Assembly (NCBI RefSeq): GCF_900880675.1
Contig: NC_044199.1
Span: forward strand, 26,400,953 to 26,464,952
DNA length: 64,000 bases
Source: Sparus aurata
Taxonomy: Eukaryota; Chordata; Actinopteri; Spariformes; Sparidae
Reading direction: 5' to 3'
Shown: positions 46,491-58,860 of the stretch, piece after piece
How positions within the stretch are numbered: position 1 is the first letter of the stretch
Layout: the number at the start of each line of letters is the position of its first letter
Made by a program: the position numbers and the translations under genes
Notes under the pieces: generated by a model
What the model was told of the DNA's origin: nothing
Seen by the model: the letters and a program-made list of their open reading frames with translations, nothing else
Database searches by the model: none

Positions 46491-46954
46491 ACAGAGAAAT
46501 GACTGAATGTGACCGTTTGCAGCACATGGTTGGTTTAAGGACCATCAGAAATTTGACAGTCTTACAGTAGTTTCTTGCTATGACAAACGGTGTTTTGGCA
46601 ATTACTAAAGAAACTTTGCCTGCATGTTTTGGCATTCTATTATATTACGCCGTAAAGCACAACTAAAGGCTCGGCTACATTGACTGACAGTAAGCCGCTA
46701 ACTGCTTTCACCCATACTCCACCTCTTTGCCCACTTTTGTATTTGTCAGGACTTAAAGCAGAGTAAAGCAGCGCCAAGATGGTGACAGCCAGAGCCGACG
46801 CACTGAGCCTCATAATGGTTCTGCAGGAACCTTCGTATGATGTCGTAGAGACTACAGCACATATATGTTCTATAACGCTGAGGGTATGTTCTCTTTTGGG
46901 TACCGTGTCACATCAGGTGATGGGGATGTAACGACACAAAGACACAAACTTCAT

Positions 46955-47060
46955 GCCAATTTTGGCGTCATCAGACTTGAATGTTAGCATGCGAACACAC
47001 AACACTAGGTTGCGAAAATGTCATGCTAAACATTGGCATGTTAAAGATTTCATTGTGCTT
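46955..47060 (+). repeat. Dispersed repeat, TTAGCATG family fragment
   Basis: GAATGTTAGCATGCGAACAC, AATGTCATGCTAAACATTGG and CATGTTAAAGATTTCATTG are family-like motifs in a short stretch. Confidence 0.4.
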
Positions 47061-47233
47061 CCACTGAGCAGCACAAACTTTACAGAAGGTAAAGGACTTT
47101 CTTTAGTTTTGTGTGTTTTCTACTCCGGAGCTCCATTTGTTTCAGCTGAAGAGGCTTTTTATGTTCCCATCTTTCCCGTCATGTCTCTGTGTTTATGCTC
47201 CCTGTCTCTTCCATGCACAGTGGCATTTATTAA

Positions 47234-47245
47234 TGTGTGCATATG

Positions 47246-47277
<32 letters not shown>

Positions 47278-47294
47278 TGCGTGTGGGTGTGTGA
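47234..47294. repeat. TG then CGTG tract
   Basis: A TG run passes into six GTGC units, then more TG. Alternating purine-pyrimidine with CpG steps is a good Z-DNA former in principle. It explains the H-T-H-A frame on the reverse strand. Confidence 0.88.
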
Positions 47295-47993
47295 GCAGAA
47301 CTCCCTGAAGGTCGTTGTTGGTTGACGTCTTTTTCATCCGCCCCATGACCTTCTATGTTCACCACCCAAGGGTGAAAGCATCTCATTACTGAATTAATTA
47401 CTTTTTGTGCACATTCACTTCTTTGAATGTGTTCCCCTCCGCGCTCTCTGATGTGGCATTCCTGCGGAGGTTTGTCATATAAACAGCTAGTTCTCCAGAT
47501 CCATTTGTTTGTTTCCTCTTTGGTTATTGTCTGAAGTCGCACGACGAGCGGCCCGCTTTCCTTCAGAGGGACTGAGTGAGAATCTAACAGCCGATGCCAG
47601 TTTTCACAGTCCCTTTGACATAAGCCGACAGAAAAATAGCAAACGGGCGGAAGATAACATTTCACGGTGTCACACAAGCATACATTTAACACTCAGCAAG
47701 CGGCAGCGTGGACGCTGTTGTTGTCATTGAGATGATGACCTTGTTACCGGAGTGTGTTGGCGCTCTCATCTTACAGCGTGGCTCGTTATTAGCTGTAATG
47801 TAAATCCATAAGCGCCCTCCGCAGATTTATATGCGTGACTGAAATACACAGAATTTACATAAAGCCGTTGCAGCATTTTCTCCTCTTTTCCTCCTTTTTG
47901 ATGAAAGGCAGCGGAGGGATGGAAGCTCCTCCTGGCATTCCCTGCATGGCAATCCAAGTTGACGCTTACTTTAAGTTCTTGATAACTGTCTGC

Positions 47994-48020
47994 CCTCCTC
48001 CTCCTCCTCCTCCTCCTCCT
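47994..48020. repeat. CTC trinucleotide repeat
   Basis: About nine CTC units followed by C/T-rich sequence; the source of poly-Pro and poly-Glu frames on the two strands. Confidence 0.9.
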
Positions 48021-49054
48021 CCCCCCTCTCCCACCCCTTTGCTGGGTAACTCTGCAAGTATATTGTGTGCTTTTTGATATTTTTTCTGCTTGTCTGAGCT
48101 GCTTTCAGCGCTTTTCTAAAAATAGGACAAATATCTCTACAGCGGTTAGTGCAAGGTAGCGGCAGGACAGAACATGTCAGCTGTGTGACAACAGTGTCGG
48201 GTCTGGACCACGTTTCCCAGGGATGAACATGAAACACTTTGATCTTTTTTTATGTCTGACATCGTTTTGCATTTCTGAGGCAATGTTTCAAAGAATCTTG
48301 ACAATTGCACGTCAGTTATCAGTTTATGAAGTCCACCTGTGCGATTTAATGTAGTCCATTATAACTCCTGGGTAAATCTGACATTTGTGAAGCCTTTAAT
48401 GTTTGGCCGTTTTAAAGCACACAGTTTTAAGACTCATTTCCATTTTAATTTTCTGAGGCTGTAGTTTGCAGTGATTTTGTACTAAACTGTGTTTTTGCTC
48501 CTATGACCTCAGAGCTGCAGGGCTTGTCAGTAGATAACAAACCGGTACGTTTTGAATGCTTTAAAAATTGATTTCACTTCATTTTTTAACCACTTTGGGA
48601 CTGCAGAACAAGCTGAAAACAAAACATCTGACATAGTGTCACTTTGTAAAGGCGTTATGGATTAGCAAACAGTTTTTCCTATACAAGGAAGTTCAGGTGT
48701 GGTTGTACTGAAAGAGACCAATCATAAGAGGGCCAGTGCCTCCCTTGATTTCTGCCATATTGTCATAAAAGTCAGATCAATTTGTGAGAGCAGAACTCAA
48801 CTTCCGTAGCGTATGAGAGAGAACCTTTGTTCTATACATGCCGGTGCCCAGCTGCCTGAACAACTTTCGGGTGTTGAAGATGTGCGCATGGACTGATATT
48901 GTGCGAGCTGCAGTTCATATTTGCACTTCTGACGTAATATAATTTGCTTGTGAGCATGTTTTCTTGCGCTTGATTCATATGACATAAATGAGAAACCTCA
49001 GGTGAGCCTGCAGAAGGCGCTGACTGCTGCAAAGAGACGTGCGAGTAAAAGATG

Positions 49055-49315
49055 TGTCTGACACGCTTGTGGTCTAGGCATGAGCTTTGTGGTGAGAGCC
49101 AAATGATTCATCCTCTGGGGAGCATGAATGCAGATTTCATTGACTTTATAGACATTGTTTTTTTTCTGACACTTTTTCACTGAGCAAGTGTTGATCAAGC
49201 TGAAATTAAGGATGTTGTCCAAAAGAAGGGTCGAAGGGTCATTAGGAGTCATCCTCTGGCAACCAAGAATATCCATATTTCATGTCGTAGTAATCTCCTG
49301 AAGCTCCATAAGATG
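49055..49315 (+). repeat. Dispersed repeat, family with TTCATCCTCTGGGGAGCATG
   Basis: The motif AAATGATTCATCCTCTGGGG followed by AGCATGAATGCAGATTTCAT matches the centre of the GAGATATTTCA-type family (compare 51566-51595 and 5355-5390). Confidence 0.45.
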
Positions 49316-49824
49316 TCCTTCTCTCCACCAAAGTGTCGAAAGGAAGGACAGATATTGAGTAGTCCTTTCTGCTGGAGATGAAGAAACGTAATTGAAAGCT
49401 ACAATCCTTCTCATTCTTGTTACCTTCTGAGGTGAAGGCCTCTCTCGCTATTGAAAAAAAAAAAAGGAGCCACTGTGTTGGATTAACATGATTAATGCCC
49501 TCATGAATGGGAGAGAAAAGTGTGACGTAATAGAAATACAGAGAATGAGGAGGAGGACTGAATCATTGGGAGGAGGGGAGGGAGGCTGCAGCAATGTCTC
49601 GGCTCTGGTTTGTTTATGGCTGCTGAGATATCACTGTCTGTACTGCCCTCGCTCTGCGTCCTGTCCTTTTTTCGCTCCTCTCCCTGACTCACAGCTTTGA
49701 TTTACCTCGCCTCACCCCACGTACACAAACTGCATGTCATGAATATTCATCTGTTTGTCTGCCTAAATCTTATTCTCTCATTGTTTATTCTGTTACTTTT
49801 AAGACAGAGTTTGTGGAAGACCCA

Positions 49825-49872
49825 GTGTGTGTGTGCGTGCGTGTGTGCGCGCGTGTGTGTGCGCGCGTGTGT
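49825..49872. repeat. TG/CG tract
   Basis: Alternating TG and CG dinucleotides, with a further interrupted stretch at 49968-50035. Confidence 0.85.
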
Positions 49873-50219
49873 TCCCAGTTCCATGCATTTCTGAGGATGA
49901 GCAGATCTGACAGCATCAGCCGAAAAAGAACTGTTGTCCTCAGACCAAGAATCTCCCAGCTCTTGTTAGTGTGTGTACGCGTGCGTGCACGTTGGCGCGT
50001 GCGTTCATCTGTCTGTGTTCATGTGTGTGTGTAAGTGGGTGGATACGCTGTCTCAAAAAATCATTGGAGCAGAGTGTTTCTTCAGCCAGTGTTCAGCTTC
50101 CTCTTCCTCCGAATGCCCTCTCCCATGATGTCTCAGTGTGTGTGCGTGCGTCCGCGTCTGCTCATGTGTGCACTTCTATGACCTAAAACAGATCCTATTA
50201 GCGATGATATTCCTCTGTG

Positions 50220-50370
50220 GGTAGTTCTTCAGGGCCACGTGGCGCAGCTCCGAGCTGGGCCCCGGGGCTGACAGCAGACCCGCAGCCACCTGACTGAGCT
50301 GAGCAGGTGGAGGCCTCGTGGTGCAGCTCTTCCCCCAGGCCCACACTGTGCTTTCTGACCATCCAGTGAG
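50220..50370. other. GC-rich patch of unknown nature
   Basis: This 150-bp stretch is much richer in G+C than the intron around it. The reverse strand has an open frame across much of it, but the peptide has no recognisable domain and I found no matching splice sites. It could be an old processed-gene fragment. Confidence 0.25.
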
Positions 50371-51229
50371 TCATATACCATTAGCTAACATGCTAACAGA
50401 GCCCATCCTCCTACACTGGAGACCATGATAACAGGATTATTTTACATTAGAGATGCACTCAAACCTCCACATGCATCTTAAAGGTAAAGTACCATGTTCT
50501 ATTTATGAAAGGCAATACATGATTGGAATATAATCAAATAACCAGAGAAGAAAAAAAATGTTTCAGTCAGTTTAGCAGTATAAATGCAAATGACGTCACA
50601 GCTGTTGCTGCACCAGTACACATGCTCCTACACAAACTGTGTACAAACGCACAGCCACACAGACACACACAGCACCTGGTGTCAGTTGTTGTGTCTGTCT
50701 GCACCCTCCTTGTCCACTCAGCTACTTTTCCACAGTGCTGTCATCGTCAGCATGAACGGTGACGTGTCTGCGTCTGGGGGTGTTGATGTGCGACATAACT
50801 GATGTTGCATTCAGGTGCTATACTGACACGTTGTATTTTTCCTACAGTACTGCTGACTGCTGACGTTATCTGCGACGGTTGTTCATTTGCTACACTTACA
50901 GTCATGTACTCACATTCACTGGTAAACTGCATGCCGTCAGGAAATGTGACCTACTGCTTGGAGCTAGCAGTGATATTTCTGGACAGTGTAATACAGATAC
51001 ATGGACATGCTGAGCACATGAGTGCATGTTGTATTTTTCAGAGGTTTTCTTATTGTTTCTATTTTTCCTGAAGAATGTAGGACTGAAGCATTTGATTCAA
51101 TATTCAAGACTATTGCACGTTAACCCTAAATCCATTCATTCTTATGGGAACGTTCATGATGTCGGATGTGTTCTCAAAACTCCTCCATCCATTTCCTTGC
51201 ACTGAGTACCAGGGCCATACAGTATGTCT

Positions 51230-51790
51230 GTAATCATAGCACTTTTATGATAGATGCTAACACCAGCATGCTAACTTGCTGCTCATTGTTCACCTTGAAA
51301 TGTTTACCTCCCCTGCCATCTTGGTTTAGCATAAGTACACTAACATTAGCTCTTCACCAATTATGCAGTGCTGGACAGTTGAAGTGTTGCCGTGATGCTA
51401 AATTTAAAGTTATATACAAAATGATTAATCTTCATCCTAAAGACAATATGAATGCCTTTTCTAAATTCCGTGGTAATCTATCCTCTAGTTATAGATTCTG
51501 ACCAATCTAGAAAATGTCAACTTGCTGTTGGTGGCTGATGAAGAGTCAGGGTATTGAGTCGCAATGATTCATCCTCTGAAAAGCATTCATGTCTGCACTA
51601 ATTATGTGCTAATGCATTCCAGTTGATGTCGGGATGTGTCACTGATGATATGTCAATTGGACGCTTTGACCTGCTGGTAGCAGTGGATGAAAAGTCACTA
51701 AGCTTTATTCTTTGAAGCTCTTGAATAATGTCAGATTTCATGGCAATCCATCCATGTTTGACTAATTGTTAGCTGTGGGCTACAAGTTTT
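51230..51790 (+). repeat. Dispersed repeat, longest copy of the TTAGCATG / TTCATCC family
   Basis: In order it holds GATGCTAACACCAGCATGCT, TTGGTTTAGCATAAGTACAC, GATGAAGAGTCAGGGTATTG, TGATTCATCCTCTGAAAAGC, ATGTCTGCACTAATTATG, CAGTGGATGAAAAGTCACTA and TTTCATGGCAATCCATCCAT. Parts repeat internally (two TGGATGAAAAGTCA / GATGAAGAGTCAGG units), as at 5312-5560. Confidence 0.55.
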
Positions 51791-51825
51791 TTTTCTCTGC
51801 CTGTTATTGTTGGTATTTTGCCATT

Positions 51826-52125
51826 TAAGTGTGCTTTATTAGCTATGAGCAGTTCCTGGTTGCAATTACACATGGATGTACAGAGACCTATCACTGGATA
51901 ACTGTGATACTGAAGAAAACTTAAAAACATGACGATTGTCAGCCAAGTTCTGGATTATAATGAGCATGTTTTTTCTACGATTTCTAAACAAATTAATGGA
52001 TGGTTAATTAGCGATAGACATTGAGATAATTACATCCTCGGGAAGTGTATGTCACGCTGAATCTAAAAATATGTCCAACATGTCTGTGTGTTCGGATGTG
52101 ACAGAGCTATGACTCAGGCGAGAAC
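51826..52125 (+). repeat. Third copy of the 9.4-10.4 kb duplicated unit
   Basis: AGCAGTTCCTGGTTGCAATT, CATGGATGTACAGAGACC, AAAACTTAAAAACATGACGA, CAGCCAAGTTCTGG and CACGCTGAATCTAAAAATAT follow the same order as in copies 1 and 2, so the unit is an interspersed repeat rather than a local duplication only. Confidence 0.65.
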
Positions 52126-54429
52126 AAGTTCTGATGCAAATTGCAGCTCGCTCCTCACATCACTCCTTCCTGACAGTTTGTGAACCTCTTGATTGTGGCT
52201 GTCCCATAAAGAGGAGTTCAATCTTGGTCAATTCTGTAACTTCTGAGATTTCATACAATCATAAAATGATGCAGTTATATTTTCGAGCATAAACAATGGA
52301 CACAAATAACCATTATCTCTCAAAGACACATTGCTGTATATTGTTTTCGTATTAAAACTTTCTTTTTGTATTAACAACACAATTTAAAACTTTTTTTTAA
52401 TTTGTAAAATATATAATTAGAGAGGTTGAATAATTCTAAATCCTTCTTTCAATAAATTATTATTATCATGTTTTGCTGTGTATGTCTGTGCAGTAGACTG
52501 TACGGCAGCTGTTGTTGTCACTGCTGATGTCTGTATTGGATGAACCTTGAGTTTATTGGCCAAGTCACCTGTGGAGCAGAGAAATGTCCAGCAGCTGCTG
52601 TAAATCAGGCCGTACGGATATGAAGCAGCGGCAGCAGCGGCGAGCGTCAGGGGAGCCATACTGCAGCTTATTGGTTTTCTCCCTGACATGCTCACATGTG
52701 GGTATTTATGTGTGTCACACTGAGTGTGTATGTGTGCCTCCCAGCTTCATGTGAGGTTTGGACCCATTAAGGCTGATAAAGCAGCAGTGTATTTCACATC
52801 ATGAGAACGCTGCGTCTGTATTCATAGAAGCTTGTGAAGAAACAGGCTGTAAATAAGACACATGCCCTTTGTTTTGTTTTATACTCGGAGGTTATGAGAG
52901 AGGAAAAGAAGAACTAATTACAAATATAAATAGAGATTTAACAGGAGGAGAAAAAAAAATGGAGAAGTTTCCTTCCACTGTGTGGAACAATCAAGGATGG
53001 ACTTTAGTGATGGATAAACCTTAAAATGGCGACGCTCCCAAAAAATACGTGACCTTTTTTCAGTGATCCAAACTCAACCCTCATCAGCATTTAAGTCATT
53101 GTGCAACATTTTATTATCACTGTCCTAAACCGCAGAAAATAGGGCCAAATGTTGAAGAGAACTCCTCTTCAAAGGGGCAATTTGTAAGATATGGCCAGAA
53201 GTTTCTCTCTTTTGCCAAACTAAGATGAGCATATGCTGCTTTCATGTGCCCCTGAGTTGGGCAGTTGTTCTTCCGAATTGTTTTCATGTGCACTAAGTCA
53301 CAATGTGGAAGCAGCATGGACACCAAAAAGTTGTTCGCTCAGAGCGTTTCCAACATTTTTGTGACATGCATGCGCAAAGAAAACGATACAATGACTATAC
53401 AAAACATGACTTTGGTATAAGATTTTTATCATCAACCCAATATTTTCTTTCGTCCACCATGTTTTAGTGTCAAATAACATCAGCTCAGGTGCTCATGTAC
53501 CACATTTTTTTTAACTTTCTGAGTCGTTGTTCAGGCTTTAGATGGCATTCACGTGGTAACGCAAACTTAATTACCTTAAGTCATCGTAAAACAAACTTAA
53601 AACTTGAGAAAGGACACAAAATGCTCTCATCCATAAATTCATAGCCCTGATCGGAGTTGTAAATCGCCTCCATACTGCCTGTTCCCTGTCTTCGTACTGG
53701 CATCTGTTGGTCAGAGGCTTTGTATAGTCCCAGTCTGAACCCTGTTGCCTGTGGTTACTTCTAGCTAACATTAACTATAGCTACAGATAGCAAACAAAGA
53801 ACAGCAGTTGAAGGTTCCATTTGAGATATACTGCCCCCTATTTTTTGTAGCTAGCTTCAAATTCAGGTCATTTTTATGAGTTAAGGCTGATAAAAGGACC
53901 ATTCCTACAGACAATTTAAACTTGAAAAATATCCATCTTAAACATGCTGTACAAGTTCTTATGTGGACGTAATGCACAGTAAACGGTTATCGGATTTATC
54001 TGACAGTTGTGCATATGAATCTTCCTCAGCCGGGATGTTAGTTTGTGTGAGGGCTCGGTGGGACACCAGCTCATGGCGCAGCACATAATAGTCTGCTTTT
54101 CACACTTTGTCAATATTTGGCAGCCATCTGTCTATCAAACTCTCCTCCGCTGTGGCTTCCTCTTCTTAAGAAAAAAAAATCTGTTTACTTCGACTGCATG
54201 TTAATTCAGTGAGGGCAGAAATTAAAATTCCCCTGCACTCAGCAGCCCTTCAGCTCCATCAACAAAAACATCTTCACTGTTTTTGGTTCACTCTCAGTGC
54301 TCTCATAATGCCATTTGGCAACAAGCTGGTGAACATAGAGAAGCATTTAGTAGCTAAAGAGGCAGATGTTTCCCTCAGGACCTGGTGGAGACCAAAATCA
54401 GAGCTAAAAGAGAGTGAATATTGGACTTT
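52126..54429. other. Intron sequence, nothing recognised
   Basis: A CAGCAG-rich spot lies at 52620-52645. At 53155 the string AAAGGGGCAATTTGTAAGAT resembles a repeat start, but no second end was found. No gene is evident. Confidence 0.45.
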
Positions 54430-54535
54430 GGAGCTTTCTTATTTTTTATTTTTTATTTTTATTTAACTTTTAACCAAGAATTCCCTTGAGATTAAAATAT
54501 CTTTTTCAAGGGAGACCTGGCCAAGATAGTAAAAA
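54430..54535 (+). repeat. Common teleost repeat fragment (GGGAGACCTGGCCAAGA type)
   Basis: TTAACTTTTAACCAAGAATT, CCCTTGAGATTAAAATATCT and TTTTCAAGGGAGACCTGGCC, with AAGATAG after, form a motif series that I recognise as widespread in fish genomes. Its class is uncertain to me. Confidence 0.5.
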
Positions 54536-57500
54536 CTCCAAATGACTGATAAAGTTTCACTGTAACTGCTGTTACTGCTTCCTAGCAAGTTTTAATTTCT
54601 TAGGTTGCTGGATTTGCGGCATCACCTGATCTCACAAATCTGAGGTGAAAGCAGGAGAGAGAAGGAGTTGACTGGAGGGAAAGAAAGAAAAAAGAGAGTG
54701 CAGGGGTCTATTTCGGCCAGCAACCTGCGTGTCTCACGGAAAAAAGACACGTGCTCCAACTTGTCAACATGGACGCTAAGATGAAAAGCAAGACGCGTAG
54801 TCCGTTAGCCTGTAAAAGACGATACTAGACAGATGGTCCAATCACATGCCAAGTATATTTTGAAAGTGTCTGCCCTTTAGCGAGCATTTTCCAAGGATGA
54901 CTTGCCAGATTGTCTTGTGCAACAAACCATCTGGCGCTTATAACAAGTTGTAACAAGTTTCCCATATCAAACAGATAGATGAGTTGATGATGAGATGTGT
55001 TCACGCCAAAATAACAGTTTGGTAGGTTTAAAGAAGGTTCTTTGGTAAGCGCTCTGTCAGCGTGGGTAGATCATTTTTAGTGATTACTGGATGAGATGGT
55101 TGTTGTGCACTGTGCGTCACTGCTTTGGTTAATTCAGAGACACTTCTATTAATCCTTGTGTTTATTTGATCTTCTATATTTCATAGTTTTTTTTATTACT
55201 GTTGGTTTATGTATCCATCCTGCTCCCTTTTATTATTTACTGATTTGTTGTCTTTTAACTTACTTCTTTTTTTCCCTTCATTTCACTGCTCTTATTGTTG
55301 TATATCATTATGCCAGACATGTTTGCTAGTTTGCTACCTTTTGCTCCCATTTCATCTTAATAAATTCTTTATTGATATTACAGTTTTTGTGACGACATCT
55401 GTAACTTTCCAGCCCATATGATTGTGAATTCAGGACACTGCCGTAAAAGAGGTTAATGATCGGTTAGTTTTCCGTGAATAAAACATTGGTTGAATGAATA
55501 AATGAATTAAATTACCAAGTGTGGCATATTTTAGATGACCCTTAAAGGAAACTATGTTTTATATTATCTTGGCTTCATAACCTCATTCTTATATGACCAG
55601 TCAGGGTGGTTTGCAGAACTTTTAAAAATGTATTTATTCTATTTTATTTAGAGGGTACAGTGTACAGCTCCATAGCTGTCCCCATCCATAGCTTCAAGCT
55701 AATATGCATCCGCAGTCCTGCAGCAGGTCAGAGAAAGTGAACACTAAAATCACCATCCAAACTGTCGGATACACTTCATTAAATAAGCGACAGTGTGACT
55801 GACCTCGTCCGCTTTATGTGCTGTCCGCTACGCAAGTCAAATAAATGGTTATGGAACGGACGCTATAAAAGAAGTGGTACTGATATTATTATTGATTTTC
55901 TTTCACATTCACAAGAACATAATGCACAGAAGGAGAATCCGGGGCACTCCAGTGCTCTGGACCACTATATCGTTTTGTATTTCTTCTACATTCTTCCGCC
56001 GTAAGTTTTTATTGAGTCTCTTCCTGAACTGTCCCCCTGTTTTTGCCACATGTTGTGTTTGTCACACTTGGCTGTGATGCAATGACACATCAGCTTGACC
56101 AATCTTTATCAACAGAGCTGCCGGCAAACCTTGAAAGTACCAGGAACTCGGATTTAGTCTCACCCACCGAGCAGTCTTGTCGGAAATAAAAGCTGAACCA
56201 ATGACTGTAGGCCCTTTTCACAGGAGATATTTCAACTTGTCATGGTGGAGAAAAGCACCAGTGTTACTAATAACATTAACGATGGCTCTGTTCTGTTAAA
56301 GTAAGCCATGAGAGTGTGACAGCGAGCCAGCGTGCACAGTACACCAAAGCAAATAAATGGAAGTCAGCCATCATTAATTTCATTACTCACACCTGTGTGT
56401 TCTTCCTCCGTCCGTGCCCGTCACTTTACGCGGCTACAATGTCATTTAGTGGCGGTGCTTGCTCACTCGCTCGCTCATTTCACCCTGTGTTTCACAAGGG
56501 AAGGTATTTCACCCTGCAGCCTCGCTTTCTCCATCATTTTCCTCCACTGGAGCTCAAATCTTAGCAGGAGGCCCGGCCAGTTTGATTGGCCGTCGTCCAT
56601 TATCTCCCGATAACTTCCCCTCTCCCTCCCTCTCTCCCCCTCTCTTTGGCTCATGTTTTATGGATGCTAAGTGGCGAAGGATTTACGAGGAGTTTACTTC
56701 ACTCATCCCTCGGTGGTTGCACTTAAAATATTCACAGTTTGGAGCGTTTTGTGCCTCCTGACGATTCCCTCGGAGGAGCCCTGATACATTATTAGCTATT
56801 ATATTTGTTGTTTTTTTTGTTGTTTTTTTTTTTACGTTTTTTGATTCGGAAATCAAATGTGTGTTTTACCCCCCTGGTTTCATAAAAGCGTGGCTAGCAT
56901 ACAGGGTCACGGGGGCCAGCAGTTTTGATCACATAGCTGTATTTTATCCATCTGTCATGTTTTTATTTTTTTCCCCACACGGCCGACAGCAGCACAGGAA
57001 GCAGGAGTCCACTGGCCGCAGAATGCACTTAACGAAATTGTGCAGCTCCAGCTCTGTCTGCCCATGTGTGATTTTATGCGCGTTTTGCCAATATTTAGGG
57101 CGGACAGCTTCTGATATGATGAATAGGATGCAGTTTGTTTGATTACATTTGTTTACTTGGGCTTGTAATGAGACTTCCTGAATACACCGATTCCACAAAG
57201 TCGTGCATAAACATGTTCTGCTATTTGTTTGTTCTCTAGCTATTATTTTTTCTTCAGCTTCGTGTTTGACCTATAATAGGAGGTTTGTCCTTTATGATTA
57301 GATCAAGATAAACCGTTTTCACCAGATTAAAAGGTTTTAATGTTTTTCTTGAGATCAAGTTCTGGTGAACTTTGTTGTAACCCTCTAGACCCCTGTGGAT
57401 TCATAGAGAACCCTTGCTTGAAGTGAGCAATTCAATCCAAACAAACAGCTGTATCTCAAAAACAGGAAGAGATTGACAATCAAAAGTTATTATTTTGAAG

Positions 57501-58084
57501 TACACACTTCTCTCTGTTTTCATTCAGATAAAGCAACAGAAAGCTCTAAAACGGTTGTAAACAGTAGTGAAGAAACTGAACGACAAGAAAGAAGCCTCAG
57601 GGCAATCTAACTAAAATGGGATCCACAAGAATTCACCCCGGTTCACACTCTGACAACAAAATAGATCCTTCGCTGAGAAATGTTCCACACATCAACCCAC
57701 ACAGCAACGTTATGACAACAACCAACAGTAGGTTGGAAGTCATTGGTGTTTCTTGCACTTTATCTGTAAAAAAAAACAAAACAAAGTACGCAGAAAAATT
57801 GCCACAACTCGGTCAGTCCACCTCACGAGACTTCGGCACACTCACAGTGTCTTTGGCGCTTTCCACGCTGCATGATGGGTCAGAACCGCTCTCACAACAG
57901 AATACCCCAACACTCGTCAGATTATAAAGAGTCGGCAGACACATTTTTTAAGTGGAAGCCCACCAAAAAGAAGCACCTATCTCAATGGTACAATGTTCAT
58001 ATTCTGGACAAGTCTTTCATTTTTGATACACTTGGAATTATTTCAAAATGGCAGCTGCTCCTGGGCATTGTTGCGCCCACAGGG
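54536..58084. other. Intron sequence, nothing recognised
   Basis: T-rich tracts lie at 56810-56840. Open frames of 80-103 codons have no domains. The segment 56300-56760 is non-repetitive and could hold a conserved element, but nothing in the sequence proves it. Confidence 0.4.
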
Positions 58085-58157
58085 TTAAAGGGTAACCCCA
58101 CCAATTTTACACATTAAAGTGTGTTAGCAGAGTAGGATTGGCGGAGTTACCCTTTAA
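58085..58157. mobile_element. Minimal TTAA-flanked inverted-repeat element, 73 bp
   Basis: The left end is TTAA then AGGGTAACCCCACCAAT; the right end is ATTGGCGGAGTTACCCT then TTAA. The inverted ends match at about 15 of 17 positions. The element is almost nothing but its ends. Confidence 0.65.
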
Positions 58158-58277
58158 GGCCCGACACCCTGCGTTTAACCAGCGTCCTCCGTGTACGCTT
58201 GCAGAAACCCACACGCACATACAAGTCGACCGCTAATTCTTGTAGCCCTCAACCTCAGCCCCGTGGTGCGACAGGGC

Positions 58278-58325
58278 GGAGGGTGGGGGAGGAGGGTAGT
58301 GGGGTGGGTGGGGGAGGAGGGGGCG
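58278..58325. repeat. G-rich tract
   Basis: Runs of G separated by A or T (GGGTGGGGGAGGAGGG and onward) include more than four GGG groups, so a G-quadruplex on the + strand is possible. Confidence 0.6.
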
Positions 58326-58559
58326 GTGTGTGAATGCTGTGCGGACCAGAGCTTCATCTCTCCTCCCTGCCGCCCTGCGCCGCCAACCTCTTTAACCCAG
58401 GGCATGGTGGGAGACAAAGTCAAGCAGACAGAACGCGGCGCTGCGCAGTTCATGTGTGTGCTCATGTGTACATGTGTGTTTAAGGGGAGTGTGTGTGTGT
58501 AGTGAGGCTGTGGCACTCATGCATTATGTGGGACTGTGCTGCAATGATGTCCAGTGGGA

Positions 58560-58639
<80 letters not shown>

Positions 58640-58690
58640 CCTCTCTCTCCCTCTCTCTCTCTCTCTCTTCCCTCTCCCCCCCCCCCCCCC
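58560..58690. repeat. Long CT tract ending in a C run
   Basis: About 115 bp of nearly pure CT with a few CC interruptions, then C residues to 58690. It is a homopurine-homopyrimidine tract of 130 bp. All the frames of 64-105 codons here on both strands are its translations. Confidence 0.93.
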
Positions 58691-58808
58691 TTTGTGTGTG
58701 TCTGATGCCAAAAGGAAAAGTCATGCGCACAAATGCGTACATGCATGCAACATGCACTTGAACGCACAAAAGCACATGGTACAAGTGCTTTATTCAATCT
58801 GACACACG

Positions 58809-58810
<2 letters not shown>

Positions 58811-58850
<40 letters not shown>
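58811..58850. repeat. CA microsatellite
   Basis: Twenty uninterrupted CA units. Confidence 0.92.
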
Positions 58851-58855
<5 letters not shown>

Positions 58856-58860
58856 TCACA

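Noticed and set aside
47159..47692. 177-codon reverse-strand frame
   Set aside because: One end is a translation of the TG/CGTG tract (H-T-H-A repeats); the rest has no recognisable domain.
58456..58802. Several overlapping frames of 64-105 codons on both strands
   Set aside because: All are translations of the CT tract (L-S-L-S or R-E-R-E).
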